A DNA stretch of 11,136 nt from Chloroflexota bacterium (GTDB taxonomy: Bacteria; Chloroflexota; Dehalococcoidia; Bin125): assembly GCA_027296805.1 (NCBI GenBank), contig JAPUIR010000431.1, positions 1 through 11,136 on the forward strand. Direction: 5' to 3'. The translations under genes were made by a program, and so were the position numbers. How positions within the stretch are numbered: the first letter of the stretch is position 1; each line of letters opens with the position of its first letter. The notes beneath the pieces are model-generated. The model did not search any database, was not told where the DNA came from, and was given only the letters and a program-made list of their open reading frames with translations. Below, one piece after another: positions 1 to 6,558 of this stretch.

Positions 1-237
1 CCCGATCTCCGATTGGATCGTTCCCCAGATCCGCGTGCCCAGCCCGAAAAGCGACAGGTTCGGCTCCGCCCGGAAGAGCACGACGCCGGCGCGGCGCAGC
101 CGCTCCAGACGCGTGGCCACCGTCGTCCCGGAGACCTCGAGGGATTTGCCTAACGCTACGTAGGAGCGACGGGGATCCTCCGCGATCACGGCGATCAGTT
201 GGCGGTCGAGTTCGTCGAGTTCGATTAGGTCAGCCAT
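1..237 (-). CDS. Lrp/AsnC-type transcriptional regulator, N-terminal part (3' end beyond window)
   Basis: The frame is open from an ATG at 235-237 to the left edge: 79 codons with no stop. The translation begins MADLIELDELDRQLIAVIAE and continues with a winged-helix AsnC-like domain. The D-x-x-D-R-x-L-I start, the helix-turn-helix around residues 23-50 (RRSYVALGKSL, then SGTTVATRLERLRRAG) and the wing leading to the linker (VVLFRAEPNLSLFGLG) are typical of Lrp/AsnC proteins, which bind DNA as dimers or octamers and sense small metabolites through a C-terminal RAM domain. That domain would lie outside the window. The ribosome-binding site is weak (GAAGAG just before ATG). The gene runs the same way as the catabolic genes, 82 bases past the last one, so it may be a local regulator or simply the next gene. 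Family is fairly sure; target and effector are unknown. Confidence 0.82.
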   Translation of the reverse strand, partial: MADLIELDELDRQLIAVIAEDPRRSYVALGKSLEVSGTTVATRLERLRRAGVVLFRAEPNLSLFGLGTRIWGTIQSEIG

Positions 238-274
238 CTCTTCGTCAACATTGTGCAGGAGCCAGGTCTAACGA

Positions 275-289
275 TCTTTGCGCCAAAGA
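275..289. promoter_or_regulatory. Perfect short dyad between the CoA-transferase gene and the regulator gene
   Basis: TCTTTG and CAAAGA form a perfect 6-base inverted repeat around a CGC loop. It lies in the 82-base gap between the last CoA-transferase stop (320) and the regulator start (237). It could be an operator for the Lrp/AsnC-type protein or part of a weak terminator for the operon. There is no T-run on either side, so a classical intrinsic terminator is not supported. A chance dyad of this size is quite possible. Confidence 0.25.
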
Positions 290-303
290 GGTTCCACTGT
301 GCG

Positions 304-335
304 ATAGAGCACTCCTGTCTCAATAGAGCACTCCT
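304..335. repeat. Two-copy 13-base direct repeat spanning the stop codon of the CoA-transferase gene
   Basis: ATAGAGCACTCCT occurs at 304-316 and again at 323-335, a period of 19 bases. The right copy encodes the last residues (GVLY) of the CoA-transferase ending at 320; the left copy lies just past its stop. This looks like a small tandem duplication at the 3' end of the gene. No function is evident. Confidence 0.6.
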
Positions 336-1528
336 TCGTCAAGCAGCCGTTGGAACTCCATCTCGGATCGACCCAGCAACTCCTGTACGACGTAGGCGTT
401 GTCCTCGCCCATGCAGGGCGCCGCGCGCTCGATTTGCAGCGGCGTGCCGTGGAGCTGCCAGGGGATGCCGGCGTGTTTCATCCTTCCGATCTCGGCGTGC
501 TCCAGTTCCACAAAGAAGCCACGCTCGTTCATGTGCGGATCGTCGCCCACGTCCGCCATGTCGAAGACCGGGACCGCGGCGATGCCCAGCGCCTGGAGCT
601 GCTCCGCGACAGCCCAGCGGTCCTGGGGCTGTGTCCACGCCCCCAGCATCGCATCCAGATCCGCTTCATGCTGCTTGCGGCCCGCCGCCGAGGCATAGCG
701 CTCCTCCAGTGCGTCGTCGCCGATCAGCCCGGCGAGACGATCCCATTCCGCATCATCGCGCACGGCGATACTCAGCCAGCGGTCCTCGCCCGCGCAGGGG
801 AAGAGCCCGTGCGGCGACATCAGCACATCGTGGTTGCCCTGGCGCGCGGGCACATCGCCGCGCAACGTCTGCGCCATCACACCCTCGGGCAGAATCGCGA
901 TGAGCGACTCCCACTGGGAGAGGTCGATGTGCTGGCCGACGCCGCTCTCTTCCCGCTGCCACAAGGCCGCCATGATCGCGAAGGCCCCGTGCAGCGCCGC
1001 GTTGGGATCGCCGTAAGAGAGACCGACCTCGCTGGGCCCATGCCCCTCGTATCCCGTCAGCGACGCCAGCCCGCTGATCATGGTCAGCGGCCCGCCGAAC
1101 GCCACGCGATCCCGGTAGGGGCCTGTCAGCCCGTAGCCCGACAACGAGATCATGACGAGCCGCGAGTTCAGCGCTGACAGCGCCTCCCATCCCAGGCCGA
1201 GTCGATCCACGACCCCCACGGAGTAGTTTTCGACGAACACGACGGCGGCGGCCGCCAGCTCGCGCGCCAGCTCGACTCCCTCTGGTCGCTTGAGGTCCAG
1301 AAGGACGCTGCGCTTGCCTTGGTTCCATTGATTGAAAGACCCCCCGCGGTTGAGCCCGGGCTCCCCGGCGTAAGGCGGGACACGGCGGTTCATACAGGGC
1401 CGCTGATGGGTCTCGATGCGAATGACCTCCGCGCCGAGGTGGGCGAGCTGCAGGGTGGCGTAGGGCCCAGCCCACATCCAGCTCATGTCGACAATGCGGA
1501 CACCTTCGAGCGGCAGCGGCGCTGTCAT
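320..1528 (-). CDS. CaiB/BaiF type III CoA-transferase (second of an overlapping pair)
   Basis: A 402-residue protein of normal family length. Type III CoA-transferases move CoA from a donor thioester to a carboxylic acid through a glutamyl/aspartyl-anhydride mechanism in the cytoplasm. The N-terminal Rossmann half is clear (LEGVRIVDMSWMWAGPYAT, LGAEVIRIE near residue 35, then KRSVLLDLK near 72-80). The catalytic Asp is most likely D174 in SYGDPNAALHGAFAIMAALW. The C-terminal half carries the usual GIAAVPVFDMADV and MNERGFFVE motifs. The ATG at 1526-1528 overlaps the TGA of the upstream gene as ATGA, so translation is probably coupled. This start is preferred over an upstream in-frame ATG at 1801, which would add 91 low-quality residues inside the neighbour. 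The pairing recalls BbsE/BbsF-type two-subunit CoA-transferases; the substrate is unknown. Confidence 0.93.
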   Translation of the reverse strand: MTAPLPLEGVRIVDMSWMWAGPYATLQLAHLGAEVIRIETHQRPCMNRRVPPYAGEPGLNRGGSFNQWNQGKRSVLLDLKRPEGVELARELAAAAVVFVENYSVGVVDRLGLGWEALSALNSRLVMISLSGYGLTGPYRDRVAFGGPLTMISGLASLTGYEGHGPSEVGLSYGDPNAALHGAFAIMAALWQREESGVGQHIDLSQWESLIAILPEGVMAQTLRGDVPARQGNHDVLMSPHGLFPCAGEDRWLSIAVRDDAEWDRLAGLIGDDALEERYASAAGRKQHEADLDAMLGAWTQPQDRWAVAEQLQALGIAAVPVFDMADVGDDPHMNERGFFVELEHAEIGRMKHAGIPWQLHGTPLQIERAAPCMGEDNAYVVQELLGRSEMEFQRLLDEGVLY

Positions 1529-2691
1529 ACCCGGCTCTCTTCCACGGCGAGGACCTCCGCGTTGTGCTCCCCCAAGAGGGGGGCCGGTCTCCGCAGCTCC
1601 CAGGGCGCATCCGGAATCAGGTACGGCGCTCCCGGGACGGTGACCTCTCCGACGTGCGGCTGGTCGAAACGCACGAAGAAGCCGCGCGCCTGTAGGTGCG
1701 GCGACCGAATCAAGTCCCCCATCGTGGAGACGGGGGCGAACGGGAGGTGCGCCTCCCCAGCCAGGTCGAACACCTCCTTGACGGTGTGCTCTGCCAGCCA
1801 ACCTTCGACGAGCGGCTTAAGGGCGTCGCTGTTCTGCCCGCGCGACAATCGATCCCCGAAGATCTCCCAACCACCCCATTCCGGATCGTCCATGAGCTGA
1901 AGGAATCGCTCCCACTGGTGCTCCTCCGGCGTCATCACGAAGATCAGGCCGTCCTTCGCCTCCATGATCTCCATCGGCGCGCCGGTGCGAATCCCCAGCC
2001 GGCTCGCCACCGCGCCGGTATACGTGTAGTTGACCAGCGCCAGCTCCAGCTGCGCGGCGATGCACTCCTGCGCCGACACCTCCACGAACTGCCCCTGCCC
2101 CGAGCGCCGCCTCGCCCACAGCGCGCCGAAGGTCGCGACCGCCGCATGGGCGGCGGCTTGGAAGTCGGCCTGGCGCCCAAACGCCTTGAGAGGCGGGAGG
2201 TCCGGATAGGGACTGGAGCCTGGGGTGATCGAGGCCCAGCCGCCGGCCGCCACCACGGAGATTTCGTCGGCTTCCCACTCTGCTCGGGGACCGCGCACGC
2301 CGAAGGGCGTGATCCATGTGTAGACGGTCCCCGGCATCCGCTGGCCAACGCTGTCGTAATCGAGGCCGAGCCGGCGCGCGCGTTTGACAGGCAAGTTGTG
2401 GATGAACACATCGGCGCCGACGGCGAGGTCGATCAGGCGATCGCGGTCGCTTGCGTCTTCCAGGTCCAGGGTGACGCCACGCTTGTTCGCGTTGAGGTAG
2501 ATGAACAGGCCGCTGGCTTCGGGGTCGTCCTGGGCGCCCTTGGGGAAAGGCCCCCGGCGGCGGGCAGCGTCGCCCTCCGGCGGCTCGACCTTGATCACGT
2601 CGGCGCCGAGGTCCGCGAAGAGCTTGGCCGCGTACGACGCGCTCACCAGCTCGCCGCATTCGATCACACGCAGGTCGGACAGTGCCCCCAC
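1525..2691 (-). CDS. CaiB/BaiF type III CoA-transferase (first of an overlapping pair)
   Basis: A 388-residue CoA-transferase, only distantly similar to the one that follows. It has the family N-terminus (LSDLRVIECGELVSASYAAK, then LFADLGADVIKVEPPEGD at 24-41), NKRGVTLDL at 69-77, and the likely catalytic Asp D176 in GRQADFQAAAHAAVATF. The C-terminal domain shows APVSTMGDL and LQARGFFV motifs. The start is GTG at 2689-2691, chosen because AGGAGG (2700-2705) stands 8 bases upstream and the protein then begins at the usual place for the family. The upstream monooxygenase gene ends at 2704, and its TAG shares bases with this Shine-Dalgarno. Two adjacent, translationally coupled CaiB proteins suggest either a heteromeric enzyme or two transferases acting on successive acids. 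Confidence 0.94.
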   Translation of the reverse strand: MGALSDLRVIECGELVSASYAAKLFADLGADVIKVEPPEGDAARRRGPFPKGAQDDPEASGLFIYLNANKRGVTLDLEDASDRDRLIDLAVGADVFIHNLPVKRARRLGLDYDSVGQRMPGTVYTWITPFGVRGPRAEWEADEISVVAAGGWASITPGSSPYPDLPPLKAFGRQADFQAAAHAAVATFGALWARRRSGQGQFVEVSAQECIAAQLELALVNYTYTGAVASRLGIRTGAPMEIMEAKDGLIFVMTPEEHQWERFLQLMDDPEWGGWEIFGDRLSRGQNSDALKPLVEGWLAEHTVKEVFDLAGEAHLPFAPVSTMGDLIRSPHLQARGFFVRFDQPHVGEVTVPGAPYLIPDAPWELRRPAPLLGEHNAEVLAVEESRV

Positions 2692-2699
2692 CGCGATCG

Positions 2700-2705
2700 C
2701 CTCCT
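2700..2705 (-). promoter_or_regulatory. Ribosome-binding site of the first CoA-transferase gene, overlapping the preceding stop
   Basis: AGGAGG on the minus strand, 8 bases before the GTG at 2691. The TAG of the upstream gene (2704-2706) shares its AG with this site, so a ribosome terminating there sits on the next initiation site. This decides the GTG start. Confidence 0.75.
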
Positions 2706-3804
2706 ATGTGCTGGCCGTCTGCGGCTGCTTCACGCGCGGCAAGACCTCAGTCGCGATCAGCTCGATCGATTGCATGATCTTGTCGTGCGGCGTGGTGGCT
2801 CCCTGCATGAACAGCAGGGCCTCGTCCACGCCTGCATCCACGAGGTGGTCGAAGACGCGCACGACGGTATCGGGGCTGCCGATGGCGGCACCGCCGGCGG
2901 CCACGATGTCCTCCATCGACACGTCGGCCGACTCCTGCGATTGCTTCTCCCAGTACTCCATGAACCAGGAGTACGAGTAAGGGGCCTTGCCCCCCGTCCA
3001 GGGCGCAAAGAGCTGTTTGACTTGCTCGTTGTAAATGGTGAAGTTCGGTCCCTGTATCGCCAGCGCTTCCTCGTCGCTGGGGCTGCAGAGGGTGTTCAGC
3101 CAGAGCGCGAAGCGGTTGTTCACGAACTCACCAATCGGCGTGCAGTTCGCGATCTTCTCGCGATACATCTTCACGTAGTCGTTGGACTGCCCCTGCCCGA
3201 TTCCGAAACCCAACACTCCCAGCCCGTTGTTCGCGGCGAACTCCACGGTCGCCGGCTGAGTGCAGGCCACCCACATGGGCGGATGCGGTTTCTGAAGCGG
3301 GTGGGGCGTCACGGTGCGCTCGGGGATCTCGATCAGGTCGCTCTTCCAGGAGAACTTCTCCTGCGTCCACATCTTGGGCAGCATGCGCAGCGACTCTTCC
3401 CACTGCGGGCGCGTCTCCTCCGGGTCGACACCGAAGGCGGACAGCTCCGACTCCGAGATCGCCCGCCCGCCACCGAAGTCCACCCGTCCGTCGGAAAGGA
3501 TATCGAGCACCGCGACCCGCTCCGCGACCCGCAGGGGATGGTTGATGTGGAACGGCAGCAGAACGATCGCGTGGCCCAGTCGGATGTTTTCAGTGCGCTG
3601 CGCCAGCCCCGCTAGGAAGATTTCCGGGGCGGAACTATGCGAGAAGCCCGGCAGAAAATGGTGCTCCGTGAACCAGACCGCGCGATACCCCAGCTTGTCT
3701 GCCAGCTCTACTTGCTCAAAACACTCGGCGTAGCGCTGCTTCACTGCGTCGGCGTCGGGGCTCACCTCGGACGTGGTTAGTTCGTAGATCAGGCTGATGT
3801 CCAC
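2704..3804 (-). CDS. LLM-class flavin-dependent (luciferase-like) monooxygenase
   Basis: A 366-residue bacterial-luciferase-fold protein, a TIM barrel expected to use reduced FMN or F420 from a partner reductase to oxygenate or oxidise an organic substrate. Visible landmarks are the early strand MDISLIYELT, WFTEHHF at 44-50 (the EHH typical of LuxA-like enzymes), LGHAIVLLPFHINHPLRVAE near 77-95, the LSDGRVDFGGGRA phosphate-binding region near 103-114, and PHPLQKPHPPMWVA at 167-180. The C-terminus has GSPDTVVRVFDHL and FMQGATTPHDKIMQSI. That last block closely matches the clipped monooxygenase at the right edge, so the two are likely paralogues. The start is GTG at 3802-3804 with AAAGGAG six bases upstream. 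The gene sits 21 bases after the cyclase gene and 12 before the CoA-transferase gene. Substrate and cofactor cannot be told from sequence. Confidence 0.94.
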   Translation of the reverse strand: MDISLIYELTTSEVSPDADAVKQRYAECFEQVELADKLGYRAVWFTEHHFLPGFSHSSAPEIFLAGLAQRTENIRLGHAIVLLPFHINHPLRVAERVAVLDILSDGRVDFGGGRAISESELSAFGVDPEETRPQWEESLRMLPKMWTQEKFSWKSDLIEIPERTVTPHPLQKPHPPMWVACTQPATVEFAANNGLGVLGFGIGQGQSNDYVKMYREKIANCTPIGEFVNNRFALWLNTLCSPSDEEALAIQGPNFTIYNEQVKQLFAPWTGGKAPYSYSWFMEYWEKQSQESADVSMEDIVAAGGAAIGSPDTVVRVFDHLVDAGVDEALLFMQGATTPHDKIMQSIELIATEVLPRVKQPQTAST

Positions 3805-3810
3805 AGCAGG

Positions 3811-3817
3811 CTCCTTT
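3811..3817 (-). promoter_or_regulatory. Ribosome-binding site supporting the GTG start of the left-hand monooxygenase gene
   Basis: AAAGGAG on the minus strand, six bases from the GTG at 3804. It supports this GTG as the start and fits the family N-terminus, which begins with a first beta-strand right after the start. Confidence 0.65.
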
Positions 3818-3825
3818 CAGCGCTC

Positions 3826-4821
3826 CTACTTCATTGCCAGCGGATTGATGGGGGAGCCCACGGCTCCGGTCACCCGCAGCGGAGGGGCAGCGAGCTGGAA
3901 CGCGTACCGGCCGTCTTCGGCGCAGTCCGCGCTCAACGCCTCCAGGTTCCACATCTCGCCCAACATCATCCCCATGTCGCGGATCGCGAGCAGGTGGAAC
4001 GCCAAGAGGACGCTTTCGATCTCCGGGGGCGAGACCTCGACGGCGATGTTGTCGCTGGCGATGGCGGCCACTTCGTGCTCCCAGAGCCACTCGGCGCACT
4101 TCCACGAGACCCCCGGCGAGCCCATGGCCCATGCCTCTCCGTCGCGGTGCTCCAGGAAGTTGGCCCACCAGCCCGTGCGTACCAGCACGATGTCTCCGGA
4201 TTCGATCGTGACGCCCTGGGCCGCCGCGACCTCGTCCAGATCGTCGGGGCTGATCGGGGTGTTGGGCGGCAAGTGCGGCAGGCCGCGGTGGTGCGCCACG
4301 TCCAGCAATACACCGCGGCTGACGATGCCCTTCACGTCCACCTGATCGATGCTGTTCTTCGTCGCCCCGAAGCTCGTCACCGCTTTGGAGGGGAAGCCGT
4401 TGTACATCTGGTCGTCGTAGTAGACGTGCGACAGCGCATCCCACTGGGTAGCCGCCTGCAAAGGCATCATGATGAAGTCGTCGTTGAACCGCATCGGGCC
4501 GGCATCCCAGAGGCCGGCCATCTGCGCCTCGGTGGCGCCGCCCCAGCCCGCCAGGTACCTGCCCAGTTCCGAGTCGCCCCCGTCCACGATCATCAGATGG
4601 ATGGGGTTGCGCCGAAATCCATGCGCTCCTTGGGGCCCGTGGGAATCGAAGTCGACTCCGAGCGGGAAGACCTTACCCTGCGTTACCAGGCCTGCTGCCT
4701 GAATTAGCTTCGCCGGGGTGATGAAGTTGAGGCAGCCCAGCTGATCGTCCTCGCCCCAGCGACCCCAGTTGCGGACCTTGCTCGCGGCTTCGTCGAAGTC
4801 GGCCCGTGTCCAGTCAGTCAT
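3826..4821 (-). CDS. Cyclase-family protein (PF04199-like, kynurenine-formamidase fold) with altered metal motif
   Basis: A 331-residue protein of the long-form cyclase family, whose better-known members are metal-dependent hydrolases such as kynurenine formamidase and isatin hydrolase. Recognisable blocks are the N-terminal WGEDDQLGCLNFITP at 22-36, the core TQWDALSHVYYDDQMYNG at 125-142, VSRGVLLDVAHHRG at 167-180, and GDIVLVRTGWW at 209-219 followed by the C-terminal helical part. The canonical metal motif HxGTHxDxxxH reads QAATQWDALSH here (122-132). Q122 and Q126 replace both early His, Ala replaces Gly, and D128 and H132 remain. From memory, similar Gln-containing versions occur in this subfamily, so this is probably a subfamily trait rather than decay. 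The ATG start at 4819-4821 has only a weak Shine-Dalgarno. It lies 36 bases after the SDR gene. Hydrolysis of a lactone, amide or ring is likely but not certain. Confidence 0.9.
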   Translation of the reverse strand: MTDWTRADFDEAASKVRNWGRWGEDDQLGCLNFITPAKLIQAAGLVTQGKVFPLGVDFDSHGPQGAHGFRRNPIHLMIVDGGDSELGRYLAGWGGATEAQMAGLWDAGPMRFNDDFIMMPLQAATQWDALSHVYYDDQMYNGFPSKAVTSFGATKNSIDQVDVKGIVSRGVLLDVAHHRGLPHLPPNTPISPDDLDEVAAAQGVTIESGDIVLVRTGWWANFLEHRDGEAWAMGSPGVSWKCAEWLWEHEVAAIASDNIAVEVSPPEIESVLLAFHLLAIRDMGMMLGEMWNLEALSADCAEDGRYAFQLAAPPLRVTGAVGSPINPLAMK

Positions 4822-4857
4822 GCGGCATCCGTTCTCTGCGCTCCGGGCGACACGCGG

Positions 4858-5616
4858 CTAATGGCCGCTGGCCCCCCCGTCGATCGTGTATGTGGCGCCG
4901 GTGATGAAAGCGGCCTCGTCCGACGCGAGGAAGGTGACCAGCGCGGCCACCTCCTCCGGCCGCCCGATGCGCGGCACCCGTCCGGGGGCGATGGGCAGAT
5001 CCGTCAGCCCCAGCTTCTCGAAAGAGCGATGCATCATCGGCGTGTCGATGGGACCGGGGCAGATGCAGTTGCAGCGGATCAAGTCGTCCGCGTGGCGGTA
5101 GGCGATTGTGCGGGTCAACGCGTTCACCCCCCCCTTGCTCGCCGTATAGGCCGTGCCCCCGCCGCCCGAGAGCGCGCCCACCGACGACATATTGACGATG
5201 CTGCCACCGCCCGCCCGCTGCATCTCCGGGATCGCCGCCTTGGCCAGGAGGAACAGCGCCTTTGTGTTCACCTCCCAGGTTCGCGTGAAGATCTCCTCCG
5301 TCACGTTCAGGATCCCGGTGTCCCCCATGTCGGAGATGCCGTGCGTGTTAGCCAGAATGTCGAGGCGGCCATAGCTTCGGGTCGCCGTCTCGACGATGCG
5401 CGCGCAATCATCCGCGTGCGAGACGTCCGCCACCACGGCCGTCGCTTCGCCACCATCCGAGGCGATCGCCGCCACAGCCTCGCGCAGCCCCTCCTCGGCC
5501 AGATCGACGGCGATCACCTTCGCGCCCTCTTGGGCGAACCGCGTGGCCGTTGCCCGGCCGATCCCGGATGCTACCCCGGTGACCACGGCAACCTTGTCTG
5601 CAAGCCGGTCTGACAT
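4858..5616 (-). CDS. Short-chain dehydrogenase/reductase (classical SDR)
   Basis: A 252-residue classical SDR of standard length, expected to oxidise an alcohol or reduce a ketone with NAD(P). The cofactor motif TGVASGIG is at 13-20. VAVDL-like acidic ending of strand 2 (VIAVDLAEE, D38) suggests NAD(H) preference. The active-site tetrad is present as N117 (EVNTKALF), S144 (VNMSSVGALS), Y157 and K161 (YTASKGG), followed by CPGPIDTPM and the C-terminal ITGATYTIDGG. The structural NNAG motif is changed to NTHG at 90-93. The ATG at 5614-5616 has GAGGA six bases upstream. It is the first gene of the left-hand operon and follows a divergent intergenic region with a possible promoter. Its substrate is presumably an intermediate of the same pathway, such as a hydroxyacyl compound or cyclic alcohol. 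Confidence 0.95.
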   Translation of the reverse strand: MSDRLADKVAVVTGVASGIGRATATRFAQEGAKVIAVDLAEEGLREAVAAIASDGGEATAVVADVSHADDCARIVETATRSYGRLDILANTHGISDMGDTGILNVTEEIFTRTWEVNTKALFLLAKAAIPEMQRAGGGSIVNMSSVGALSGGGGTAYTASKGGVNALTRTIAYRHADDLIRCNCICPGPIDTPMMHRSFEKLGLTDLPIAPGRVPRIGRPEEVAALVTFLASDEAAFITGATYTIDGGASGH

Positions 5617-5624
5617 GAGCCATC

Positions 5625-5698
5625 CTCAAGCCTGCGACCCCCCGCTGGAGCGTCGGTATGATAGGGGATGTCGAAGCGGAGACCAATTGAGGCTTGAG
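5625..5698. repeat. 9-base inverted repeat flanking the putative left-operon promoter
   Basis: CTCAAGCCT at 5625-5633 and its exact reverse complement AGGCTTGAG at 5690-5698 enclose 56 bases that hold the putative promoter of the SDR operon. The proximal arm overlaps the SDR Shine-Dalgarno and the distal arm lies just upstream of the -35. Paired operator half-sites for a local regulator are possible; the match could also be chance. Confidence 0.35.
5658..5686 (-). promoter_or_regulatory. Putative sigma-70-type promoter of the SDR-led operon
   Basis: On the minus strand, TTGGTC (5681-5686) and TATCAT (5658-5663) are separated by exactly 17 bases. The -10 matches TATAAT in five of six positions; the -35 only in three. 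Transcription would start near 5650, giving a leader of about 35 bases before the SDR ATG at 5616. The stretch is noticeably more A+T-rich than the flanking genes, as expected for a promoter. The assignment rests on pattern only. Confidence 0.4.
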
Positions 5699-5713
5699 TA
5701 TCACAAGCATAAT
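5687..5713 (+). promoter_or_regulatory. Possible divergent promoter for the plus-strand hydrolase gene
   Basis: TTGAGG (5687-5692) and CATAAT (5708-5713) on the plus strand are 15 bases apart, slightly short of the optimum. If used, transcription would begin close to 5720, where an ATG is found. That would leave almost no leader. The site is weak and shares bases with the inverted repeat nearby. Confidence 0.25.
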
Positions 5714-5754
5714 GCGCGAATGATCGGGAAATCATCCGCGCGCGAGCACAACGA

Positions 5755-6531
5755 ATAGAAGGCCAGAAGCAGTGGGAGCCCCTCTCGATCGACGGTGGTA
5801 AGTTCGCGACACGCGTCTGGCGCGAGGGCTCCGGCCCTCCCCTGCTCTACTTTCATGGCCTCGACGGCGTGCCCTCGGAGGAGCCGTTCCTGCGGGAGCT
5901 GGCGACTGCGCGGACGGTCATCGCACCCGAGCATCTCGGCTTCGGGGAGTCGGTCGACACGATCGACGATATCCTCGACATCACCCTCTATCACCGCAGT
6001 GTGATCGACGCGCTCGGCCTCGACACGGTCGACGTACTCGGTCACTCGCTCGGTGGCATGTTCGCGGCGGAGCTCGCCGCTATCAGCCCAAGCACGGTCG
6101 GCCGCCTGATCCTTGTCGACGCGCTCGGCCTCTGGCGCGACGACCACGAGGTGCCCGACATCTTCGTGCTCAGCCCGCGGCGGCAGGCCGGCCTCCTCTG
6201 GCACGACCCGAAATCCGAGGTCGCGAGCACGGTGCGTGGCCCCCAAGGCGTCGACGGCGCCCTGCAGCGTAACGCCAACCTCGGCGCGGCCACGAAGTTC
6301 CTCTGGCCCATCCCGGACCGGGGACTTCACAAGCGGCTGGGCCACATCGCCGCGCCGACTCTTCTGATTTGGGGCGAGTCCGACGGCTGGGTCGTTCCCG
6401 CCTACGGGGAGATGTTCGCAGCGGGCATCCCCAATGCGCGCCTAGAGATCGTCCTGGGGGCCGGCCACAATCCCATGCTGGAACAGCGGCAGGCGTTCCT
6501 GAGCGCGGTGGACGAATTCCTGGGCGCCTGA
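5755..6531 (+). CDS. Alpha/beta hydrolase with complete Ser-Asp-His triad; start codon uncertain
   Basis: The only plus-strand gene. Numbering from 5755 gives 258 residues. The fold motifs are complete: oxyanion FHG at 33-35, nucleophile elbow GHSLGG with S98 (codon 6046-6048), acid D210 in WGESDGWVVP and H238 in GAGHNPM. Hydrolysis of an ester, lactone or C-C bond (MhpC-like) is plausible. Similarity to the minus-strand paralogue ending at 6559 extends upstream to about 5755 (LSIDGGKFATRVW, then LLYFHG), yet the frame from the stop at 5710 has no ATG, GTG or TTG before GTG 5869. Starting at 5869 would delete the first strands and the HG motif and has no Shine-Dalgarno. Either a rare ATA/ATC start is used, or a base is missing downstream of the ATG at 5720, whose frame ends at 5758. 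One added base would give 270 residues, close to the 269 of the paralogue. The TGA at 6529-6531 is certain. Confidence 0.82.
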   Translation: MEGQKQWEPLSIDGGKFATRVWREGSGPPLLYFHGLDGVPSEEPFLRELATARTVIAPEHLGFGESVDTIDDILDITLYHRSVIDALGLDTVDVLGHSLGGMFAAELAAISPSTVGRLILVDALGLWRDDHEVPDIFVLSPRRQAGLLWHDPKSEVASTVRGPQGVDGALQRNANLGAATKFLWPIPDRGLHKRLGHIAAPTLLIWGESDGWVVPAYGEMFAAGIPNARLEIVLGAGHNPMLEQRQAFLSAVDEFLGA

Positions 6532-6538
6532 CCGCGGA

Positions 6539-6553
6539 AGCCGGCTCCCGGCT
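6539..6553. terminator. Small GC hairpin between convergent hydrolase genes
   Basis: AGCCGG and CCGGCT form a perfect 6-base stem with a CTC loop, inside the 27-base gap between the two convergent stop codons. It is symmetric and could help end transcription from both sides. No T-run follows on either strand, so it is at best a non-canonical terminator. Confidence 0.35.
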
Positions 6554-6558
6554 CCAAC

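Noticed and set aside
253..903. 216-codon plus-strand frame near the left end
   Set aside because: Arg/Pro-rich shadow of the CoA-transferase gene with no motif.
1529..1801. N-terminal extension of the second CoA-transferase to an ATG at 1801
   Set aside because: The extra 91 residues are an off-frame reading of the preceding CoA-transferase gene; the ATGA junction gives a normal family start.
1696..3615. 639-codon open frame on the plus strand
   Set aside because: It lies antisense to the CoA-transferase and monooxygenase genes, its translation is Arg/His/Leu/Gly-rich without any domain motif, and the minus-strand genes are clearly recognisable. It is an artefact of G+C-rich codon use.
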